A stretch of DNA of 64,000 nt from Enchytraeus crypticus (Eukaryota; Annelida; Clitellata; Enchytraeida; Enchytraeidae): contig CAJHZI010000025.1 in the NCBI GenBank assembly GCA_905160935.1, positions 62,001 to 126,000 of the forward strand, written 5' to 3'. The position numbers and the translations under genes were made by a program. Positions 56,160 to 64,000 of this stretch are shown piece after piece (position 1 is the stretch's first letter; every line of letters begins with the position of its first letter). The notes beneath the pieces are model-generated. The model made no database searches and had not been told where the DNA came from. It saw only the letters and a program-made list of their open reading frames with translations.

Positions 56160-57510
56160 ATGAAGTGAACTTGTAGTCAAACAAACATCAGGGTTCTTCA
56201 GCGTTCTTCAGCGTTCTGTGGCAGTTGTCGCTTACAAAGATAATACTACTTATGAACAGACTGCTGCAGACGTCTAACCTGGCAGCGATAAGAGTTTGGT
56301 ACGAGTTTAAGTAAAGAAATAAAGGGATTGGCAAGAATTTATTACGGACTGTATCTAGTGCTGAATTTCTATCAAGGTTGAAAATTAGACAATGCCAATT
56401 GCCAGTGTAACTGTAATATTTATTAATTATTAATTACTAGTAGTACGTACTTCCTTTGCTGGTCAGCTAGATAGGGCACTTTGTGCCCTCATGATTGCCG
56501 CATGATAAAATGGTTTAATTATTTGATTTTTATTTAAATGTTTGATGTATTTACTTTCATTGATGTGATCTCTGTATGATGTGAACTTTTTGTTTCTAAT
56601 TGTAGCATTTTTTTGTTCTAATAAACATCTCCCACGCCTGAAGTCATGAAATGCTGCTCAAAGAATTTATGAAGTCAAAATATACAAGAAATTAAGACTA
56701 TGTAGTATTAAGGCACTAAGATCTAGCATCAGGTTTATTCAATATTTACGTAACTAGATTAGTTACGGTGCAATCCTTGTTATCTTAAAAGCAAAAGGCC
56801 GTCCGGAATTAAATCACAATTTGACACATATAATTCAACTTAATAATTTTATGAATTATCTTGCACATAGTCTTCAGTTATAATTAAAACATTTATGTAA
56901 CTTAGAACAAGCAGAACATTATTAATATTGCTGTCCACTAAGAGTAAAAGAAATCAAAATGTTCACATAATAGTTAAATCTTACGTAGCATCTGACAAAC
57001 AAAAACAACGACTATAAACTATCTCGTATACTGTATACAGAAACCTTTATACATGTATACTGTATATAGAGCTAAAGCTAAGTTGAACGGCTGCTTTAAA
57101 TACGCTCTTGATTAAACTTCCTACCCCACTTCCTCAATCTTGAAAAATTAACATGATTTTGTAAAATAAACTAAATATCAAAATAAGATTTATTATCTGG
57201 CTCTTGAAGATATTCCACATAAATATGATAGTACCATTCTTTGATCCTGAAGATCTTTGCGAATATCCTCTTCAACGAATCTAAAGGACTGCAGAAAAAA
57301 ATCGAAAAAGGTTGAACTAGAACACGGAAAAGAATTGAAGTTTTCAGTGGCCAATGCGGTTTGCATACCAAGCAATTATTGCAATTAATGTAACTATAAT
57401 CAGTTATAGTAAACTGGATTAACTAAATTACTTGTACATATTACTTGTATTTAACTGAGTAAAATTTAGGGGGCCCACTTCATCATAAGCTGAATCCCCC
57501 AAGAATAATG
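56160..57510. other. No gene recognised
   Basis: AT-rich intergenic DNA. An AATAAA at 56620-56625 is a possible distant poly(A) signal for the 55088 ORF, with weak support. Confidence 0.35.
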
Positions 57511-57514
57511 GTAT

Positions 57515-57630
57515 ATCATGTTAGATGATTTCAAGATCTACTCGTACATGTATGTGGGGCGCGAAGATGAAATCTGAAGATAGAGATGAGTGCATTATAT
57601 ACCAAGAACCTGCCAGTAGGCAGTGCACTA

Positions 57631-57667
<37 letters not shown>
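57515..57667 (+). mobile_element. LINE family B 3' end with (AG)n tail
   Basis: The plus strand gives MLDDFKIYSYMYVG and the ASRQCTK-like end (ccagtaggcagtgcactaat), followed by 40 bases of (ag)n. This shows that the family B 3' tail is a GA repeat. Confidence 0.65.
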
Positions 57668-57668
<1 letters not shown>

Positions 57669-57669
57669 T

Positions 57670-58398
57670 TTAACTGCAGTAACATTTGTTGCAATAATTT
57701 TATTATTAGTTCAGTAACTTTTGCTTCTCTATCTTTCGTAAAATGGCAGAATTTACGAGTTGATAAGAATTTTAAAGAATAGTAATGCATTTGCAATGGC
57801 TATTGTTCGGTAATTAAATGCAAACTCAATTGACGCGTTTCTAATGTGTTCTCAAGTAGAGCGAAAATCAACGTCGTCGCTTATTCTTCGTATTAAACCA
57901 ATGATCAAATCATTTGATGATTGAATAAATCAACAAATCGACAATAAAGCTCAATCATTTAATAAATCACTGAGTTGATTATCTAGGGCAACTTGCAGAG
58001 TCGATAAGAAATTAATCAATTGGTCATAAGATAGATCAAATCATCCATCAATCAAAATTCTTGAAGATTGTAAAACAAGTGCTTAATGGTTGATTTATTA
58101 ACTTGTTCAACTATTTCACTGGTAGTTCAACTATTCGTTATATCGATGATATTGTTATATCGTTATATCGTAACTATTCGTTTCTTCAATCATTCACTGA
58201 TCGAAATCGCTTTCTTAATGAAGTTCATCGTTAACTTAGAATGGCTCTTAAATAGTTATCGCAACAATTTATTTGGCATAAAATATCTCCAGATTCTTCT
58301 AATATTACATGCACAGGTATAATACATGTAAATCTAGAATCTATTAAAAGTAGTAACAGGCATAATAATAGTCGTATCATAGCTAACAGCTGTAAATC
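57670..58398. other. No gene recognised
   Basis: AT-rich sequence with many short related words (tcaatcat, ttgatgattg, atcgatgat), but no defined repeat or ORF. Confidence 0.35.
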
Positions 58399-58399
58399 A

Positions 58400-58625
58400 T
58401 CGTGTTGTGCCTTCGTCTGACTTAGCAGAAACCTAAGGAAGGTAATGGTAACGGAAAGTTACCTCAGAAGCGATATTTTTCCAGAATAAAAGATTCATTA
58501 ATGTTTCATAAAACCTAAGCCTTTTGTGGTGTATCATGCTTTTGGTTAGTGGAATACTCTTACTGAGTGTCGATGCAGACTGTGAGTATGGGAATATATA
58601 CATTGGACATGTTACTTTGTAGAAC
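58400..58625. repeat. Dispersed repeat D, diverged copy
   Basis: Shares aaggaaggtaatggtaacgg, acctcagaagcgatattttt and gcagactgtgagtatg with the copies at 41297, 46243 and 54455. Confidence 0.55.
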
Positions 58626-58810
58626 ATGAGAGAGTTAATAAATAATAGTGATCGAGTTATGTTTGACTTACTGCAAAATACACCAAATGTAAATTTAGTG
58701 TATCTTAAAAGGATACTTAAGACAAAATAAGACTTGCAGTTTTTAAATACATCAGATGTCATATTTTAAACTGGAAGAAATAGCCCTTATGATCACAAGT
58801 ATTTCATTGG

Positions 58811-58942
58811 CAAAGCTAATGTTAACGTCAGTTTCCTCACTCGAAAACGATGTCAGTGACGGGCGTGCCAGGATTGATTTGAACCCCACACATACTGATC
58901 CGCGGTCAAAATAACTTATCGACATCGCCACTGGCTCCAGCC
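58811..58942 (-). mobile_element. tRNA-derived SINE, family S1
   Basis: Reverse-complement copy: aaagctaatgttaacgtcag to cgccactggctccagcc. Its head forms one arm of the palindrome at 58935-58984. Confidence 0.82.
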
Positions 58943-58984
58943 AGTTAGTTAATTGTTAATTAACAATTAACTAACTGGCTGGAG
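58935..58984. repeat. Perfect 50-bp palindrome at a SINE head
   Basis: Two 25-base arms with no loop, centred in ttgttaa|ttaacaa. The left arm starts in the SINE head (ctccagcca); the right arm repeats it inverted. Confidence 0.93.
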
Positions 58985-59551
58985 TGGTTTTAGAGAGTTG
59001 CTAAACTGCTCACTGAGCTTAAAATATGTGCTTTGGACATGCAATTTGATGTAAAAATATATATGTACTTGCAATGGACATGCAATTTGAAAAAGTAATA
59101 ACTACATTATATCATCATAATTTCTGGTCAGTGTATTGCAATTGAGAGGCTTGTCTAGGCCTGTTATTTTCGGATAGGTTGCATTTACTGAGCCTTGTTG
59201 ATTGCATATAATTATCCGCTAATCTTTTGTACACTATGATCTACCAGCCTCATTCAGGGTCTCATAACTCCATTCATTATATACTCTACTTCACACGGAC
59301 CTTATATCCTTCATTAACCTTTCACATTCCATCATCTGCTGCAACAATTTCTCGTGTTCTCAGACTTCCTTGCTAATCTCACAGAATTGAATTTGTTTAA
59401 TTCTCAAAATGTGCGATTAATCTAGGTAGCAGAAACATTCTTGTTGCTGTCACAATGCTGCGGAAGATGAAGAATTTAAAAAGTTACAAAAATAAAACTA
59501 TCTGTGAGAACGTGAGATGCAGGAACAAACTTACTTTAATATACTTCTGGT

Positions 59552-59617
59552 TATATCGTATAGTGCTCCATCGATAATGAATGAATATTCATTATCGATA
59601 GAGCACTATACGATATA
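59552..59617. repeat. 31-bp-arm hairpin
   Basis: Left arm 59552-59582 and right arm 59587-59617 are reverse complements with one mismatch; loop of 4 bases. Confidence 0.92.
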
Positions 59618-59832
59618 TAAAATTCATTTGCCAGCAATTATGTCACAAAGCCATATACTGCGGCTTCTGTTGCTTTTAGCTTTGGATAACCTCGTTTATC
59701 TGGCAGCTCATTTACACGAGATCGTCTAGTTTAAGATAGACGTGAAAACACATGCCCGAAATAAATGCGAAATTGCTACTTTAAACATATCTTTTATAAC
59801 CTTGGGCATGAATCCTTAGTGATAAAAGCTTC

Positions 59833-59960
59833 TGAAGCTAATGTTAACGTCAGTTTCTTCACTCGAAAGCGATGTCAGTGACGGGAGAGCCCAGGATTTG
59901 AACCCCGCACATACTGATCCGCGGCCGAATATCTTACCGACATGGCCATTGGCTCCAGCC
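59833..59960 (-). mobile_element. tRNA-derived SINE, family S1
   Basis: Reverse-complement copy: gaagctaatgttaacgtcag, then actcgaaagcgatgtcagtg and attggctccagcc. Confidence 0.82.
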
Positions 59961-59964
59961 ACTA

Positions 59965-61375
59965 AAAACACTTATTTGGCAGACATAGACTTATACAACA
60001 GATGTATCGGCAATAGTTATCGTAGTTTGGTTTATATCGTCTGTCTTGACCTTGGATAATCCTAAGGTCTCTATTATTCGCTATGTGCGGAGGATGAAGT
60101 GACTTTTCCGAATTGTTTTCATAAATTATAAGGCCCTATGACATTATACACAACAGAAAAGTATACATTTTTACGACATATTGCAGGTAATGGCTCCCTG
60201 CTTCTATATAACATACTACAAATGCTATTGATTTTTAAGGTTATACTTGTTGAGGTTATATTTTTGAGGTTTGAGGTTATTAGAGGTTTTGATATGTTCA
60301 CAAAAAGTTTAATTATCATCAATGCATATAACCAAGAAACTTAATCAGTTTAACTCTTGATAAAGCATTCAATTAACCGTAACAGCAAGGTTACTAGAGC
60401 AACTAACAGTTAGCCTTACTCCCTTCGCTAATACGCATTCATTCAATGTTAGCCTTTTTGCAAAGGTCTGCTAGATTAGTGGCATTAACAAAAGTATTTG
60501 AATCATCTGCAAAAATATTTTAGACATCCTTTAATAGAGAATAAATTAACAATTAAACCTAATTACCATAACAGTTCATTAAAACCAAGTAATATAACAG
60601 CTTGGGTAGCGTCATGAGTAGAGCGATTTATTACTTTATCTAAATACTTAACATTTTGATATCATTTTTTGCTAAATTTTCACGTTATGTTAAGCACGAA
60701 TAACATTCATTGAAGTCATTATTATTAAGTTACATCTTTATTTTAGCGAGAAAGTTCCTACAACATGGAAATTTGTTAGTTATTATAAGTTATAACTTAA
60801 TAATATACTAAAATTACTGTTAGTAATAGCTATGAAAATAACTATAAATAACTTAAAACATAAATATCAGTTCTCGACTTGTGATTTATTGGCCTATTAT
60901 TATTTAATTATATAACGATGCAAATACAATCGAAACGCTATAAATGACTAATAAGAGTCGAAGTTATTGGCTAAGAAGTCCTATTCAGTGATTAGATGGT
61001 TGCCCGTACTTTGTCAATGAGATTCGAAATTCAATAATTTGATCACACTATTGAAATAAAATACAAGATCTTTACAACACTATTTGGCACAAATTTTATT
61101 CCTGCAAGAATTTTTCAAGGCATTTAGAAATATTTCTTTCAAAGAGGTGGATTATCAGTTTTGAAATAAGCCTTGAGCCTATATGGAGAAGCTTACAGAA
61201 TAAGCTGTACTGAAGCGCTTCTTCATGGTATTTTCAATAGTTAGGGCCTATATATAAGTTAATTGTTCAAAAGTCAGTAAAAATAAACAACACACAACAA
61301 TAGCTGTAATGTTTGTTTCTAATGCTTTTTTAATGGAAATTTTGTTAAATGTAACTATGTTTTGGTTTATTTAGT
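59965..61375. other. No gene recognised
   Basis: AT-rich intergenic DNA. Near 60228-60295 the motif ttgaggtta recurs a few times. Confidence 0.4.
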
Positions 61376-62887
61376 TAATGAATAAAAAGGGAAATAGGGA
61401 TAAAGCAGCAAATTATAGACCTATAAGCTTAACAAGTATAATCGGTAAGACATTTGAAAGCATTATTAAGGATAAAATAATTAGTTTCTTGGAAGAATAT
61501 AACTTAATTAGAAATAATCAGCATGGGTTTTATTAGTGGGCGTTCTTGTTTAACTAATTTGCTAGACTTTTTAGAATATATTACAAAGGAAGTAGATAAT
61601 AATAATAGCATTGATATCTTATATTTAGACTTTGCTAAAGCGTTTGATAAAGTTCCACATAAAAGATTACTTAGTAAGTTGGAAGCACATGGAATAATGG
61701 GCGAAATTTTAAAGTGGATAGGTAATTGGCTAAGCAATAGAAAACAAAGGGTGTGTGTCGAGGACGAGTTCTCGGAATGGGCAGCAGTGAAGAGTGGTGT
61801 GCCACAGGGCTCTGTTTTAGGACCTCTGTTATTTTTAGTTTACATCAATGACGTTGACATAGATATTGTATCTAAATTTAGTAAATTTTCAGATGATTCT
61901 AAAGTAGCAAAGGTAGTAAACAACATTGAATATGCTGAGATTTTAAAGTATGATATAAAAATATTACAGAACTGGTCTAGGGATTGGCTAATGGAGTTCA
62001 ATGCTGAGAAATGTAGAGTTATGCATATAGGGAATAATAATTTAGAAATTGAGTATACATTGAACAATAATAAACTAAAATCCACAAACAGTGAGAGGGA
62101 TTTAGGAGTCTTTGTGGATAGCTCTTTTAAATTTAGTGAAAATTGTAATAAAGTTGTAAATAGTGCTAATTGTGTATTAAGAATGATTAAAAGAACAATT
62201 GCATGTAGAAATAAAGATATTGTGGTAAGGCTATATAGGGCTCTTGTACGGCCCAAACTTGAATACTGCGTTCAGGATTGGTGCCCATATCTTAAGAAAG
62301 ATATCGATAAATTAGAAAGGGTACAAGCCAGAGCAACAAGGCTGGTGTTGGACTGTCAAAAACTTAGTTATGAGAATAGATTAAAATGTGTAGGATTAAC
62401 CTCTTTAACTGAGAGAAGAACTAGAGGAGATTTAATAGAAGTTTTTAAGATACTCAAAGGCTTCAGCAAAGTTAACCATAGTATTTGGTTTAATTTATCA
62501 AACAACAGAAACACAAGGGGACATATTTATAAATTTAATAAATTTAGAAGTTGACTAGATTTAAGGAAATTTTTCTTTAGTCAGAGAGTTATAAATGCTT
62601 GGAATAGTTTGCCAAGCGAAGTTGTGGAAGCAGAATCAGTGAATGCTTTTAAAAATAAATATGATAAACATAAGAACATGTAAATTAGAAGCTAATTGCA
62701 TGTTCAGTGTTACACATAGGCTATATATAAATTTGACATGTTGACATGAAGTCTGTATGATTTGATTAATATTAATTGGTTTTAGTTAAGAGCATTTTAG
62801 TTCATTTAGATTTTAAGAGCATTCTGATGAGTCTTAAACAAGCATATAATTGCTTCCTGACTCTGTAAATGTTATGTTATGTTATTT
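61376..62887 (+). mobile_element. LINE family C, 5'-truncated, nearly intact reverse transcriptase
   Basis: Starts inside the fingers domain (KGNRDKAANYRPISLTSI). The 343-codon frame 61523-62554 gives LYLDFAKAFDKVPHKRLL, SGVPQGSVLGPLLFLVYIND, KFSDDSKVAK (catalytic Asp pair kept, Ala replaced by Ser), AEKCRVMHIG, ALVRPKLEYCVQDWCPYL and the thumb. Only one frameshift (near 61520) and one TGA (62552) separate it from the full C-terminus, which ends WNSLPSEVVEAESVNAFKNK. The 3' UTR carries a tgttatgtta tail. The endonuclease is missing. It is probably a CR1/Rex1-like clade member, and its few lesions suggest a fairly recent insertion. Confidence 0.88.
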
Positions 62888-63129
62888 AATAAAATAAGCC
62901 AATATTGATATTATTGCTCCATTGTATAAATATTTGCCTACATGTATTTTGACTACGCAACTTACAGGATGGGGGTCTTAGAACATTTTCTATTGCATTC
63001 CTTAATGTTTGAAATTAACGTCAGAAAACTTATTCCATTTTAACTTTCTTAATTTTTAATCGCACTCATGATGAGCAAACCACTTGCGTCTAGAAGGTGA
63101 TAACTAACGCTAACCTTAAACCTAATCAT

Positions 63130-63400
63130 CATCACCATCTTCCCTTTAATCCCAGTTTAACTAGGTTCGGGATAAGAATAGACCTTTTCCACTCCTCTCT
63201 GTCTTATACCATATCATAAGCCAATCCCATAAAATCTCTTTCATTCGTTTTATAGAATTTTGTAGCAATTTCTGGAGACTAGGCAATCTCCAACCGAACG
63301 CCCCTTCTGACGTTGGTTTGGATTTTAGTCGCCTTCTACAACACATGCAGTCACTGGTTGGTCTATTCTTCAAACAACCCGGACACAAACACGGAGAACT
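63130..63400 (-). repeat. Dispersed repeat R2, long copy
   Basis: The segment catcatcaccatcttccctt to caaacaacccggacacaaac matches 21300-21525 in inverse orientation. It is non-coding. Confidence 0.55.
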
Positions 63401-63424
63401 TAACCCTAAACCTTACCATATACC

Positions 63425-63515
63425 TGTATTAGGATTATGGTAAGGTTTAGGTTAGGATTTAGTTTTGGGTTGCCGTTAGAGTTGGGGGTTAGGTTTAGGA
63501 TTAGTTTTAGGAAGG
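63425..63515. repeat. Degenerate TTAGG/GTTTAGG-rich stretch
   Basis: About 90 bases rich in ggtttagg, ggttagg and attagtttt. It resembles telomere-like or simple G/T repeats but is too irregular to call an interstitial telomere. Confidence 0.5.
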
Positions 63516-63834
63516 AAGCATTCTGGGCAAACGGCTGATCGCTGAGTTGGCAGCATTGTGAGAATAAAGAGGTAACGGGCTTTAAGCCCTGCCGGATCTT
63601 CTCTGATAGACTGACAGTATACAGTCATGTGTTACGAAACAAACGTTAAACTTTGTTTTCAGCCGAACTTATGTCTGATATCTTTTGATGTCTATGTAAT
63701 CTCACTCGTTTATTTCCCAGGATAGTTTTCCATACTGAACATAGTCACAATGTGCGTTAAAAAATAATTTCACAGTATTATTATTTTGTAACTGTAATTT
63801 GCTATTGCCATTAATCAATAAATGTTTCATCAGT

Positions 63835-64000
63835 CGCCTTTGTGCGTGTCTCTGTGTGCCTCTACCTATGTCTCTGTCTGCTTCTACCAGTTTCATTATT
63901 TGTCTGTAATTGTATCTCTGTCTTTCTCTACTGTGCCTTTGTGAGTCTCTGTGAATATGTGTCTCTATAAAACTGTCTCTGTGTGTCTCTACCCGTGTCT
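63835..64000. repeat. (TCTCTGTG)n-like simple repeat, running off the window
   Basis: Imperfect tctctgtg/tctctac units to the window end. Apparent minus-strand ORFs through it are artefacts. Confidence 0.8.

Noticed and set aside
63425..63515. Interstitial telomere
   Set aside because: The TTAGG-like words are irregular and mixed; no clean repeat of TTAGGG or TTAGG is present.

Overview
This window is nuclear DNA of an animal, almost certainly an invertebrate. It is AT-rich, intron-split, and dominated by LINEs, tRNA-derived SINEs and cut-and-paste DNA transposons. The host genes match metazoan families: an ING4/5-type chromatin reader, a CHCHD7/COX23-type mitochondrial protein, and a Mib-Herc2 domain protein. 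I cannot name the species. A CR1/L2-like LINE with a 2A-like motif is compatible with several invertebrate phyla but does not decide between them. No prokaryotic signals (operons, ribosome binding sites, CRISPR) apply.

Layout. 1-3.5 kb: a 9-bp satellite and two head-to-head LINE copies around a SINE. 3.5-8.0 kb (minus strand): two exons that together make one Mib-Herc2 domain, separated by a 4.26-kb intron packed with nested elements. 11.9-20.7 kb (plus strand): a complete three-exon twin-CX9C gene of the CHCHD7/COX23 family. Its first intron holds an insertion nest at least four levels deep. 22.2-24.9 kb: a hAT-like MITE, split by another hAT-like element that carries a LINE. 26.7-33.8 kb (minus strand): a piggyBac remnant, a CR1/L2-type LINE with an intact endonuclease domain, and a decayed transposase of a family I know only by its motifs. 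35.6-44.3 kb (plus strand): a complete seven-exon ING4/ING5 gene (228 residues). Its last 3' splice site is repeated four times as a 39-bp tandem array. 45.1 kb: a 44-bp minisatellite. 46.8-48.2 kb: a hAT element with a recognisable transposase remnant. 55.1 kb: a short orphan membrane protein ORF. 61.4-62.9 kb: a nearly intact LINE reverse transcriptase. The rest is intergenic or intronic DNA in which I see little.

The most unusual host signal is the tandemly copied splice acceptor of the ING PHD-finger exon. Because 39 is a multiple of three, alternative acceptors would insert 13 or 26 Cys-rich residues between zinc ligands, or hit a stop codon. The best candidates for under-described mobile systems are two transposase-like families. 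One is a 2.19-kb element at 14577-16765 with 12-bp TIRs and an 8-bp target duplication. The other is the decayed protein at 31.6-33.8 kb. Several long near-perfect palindromes and inverted LINE pairs suggest repeated inverted-duplication events.

All exon junctions, TSDs and TIRs were read by eye; no alignment or database search was run.
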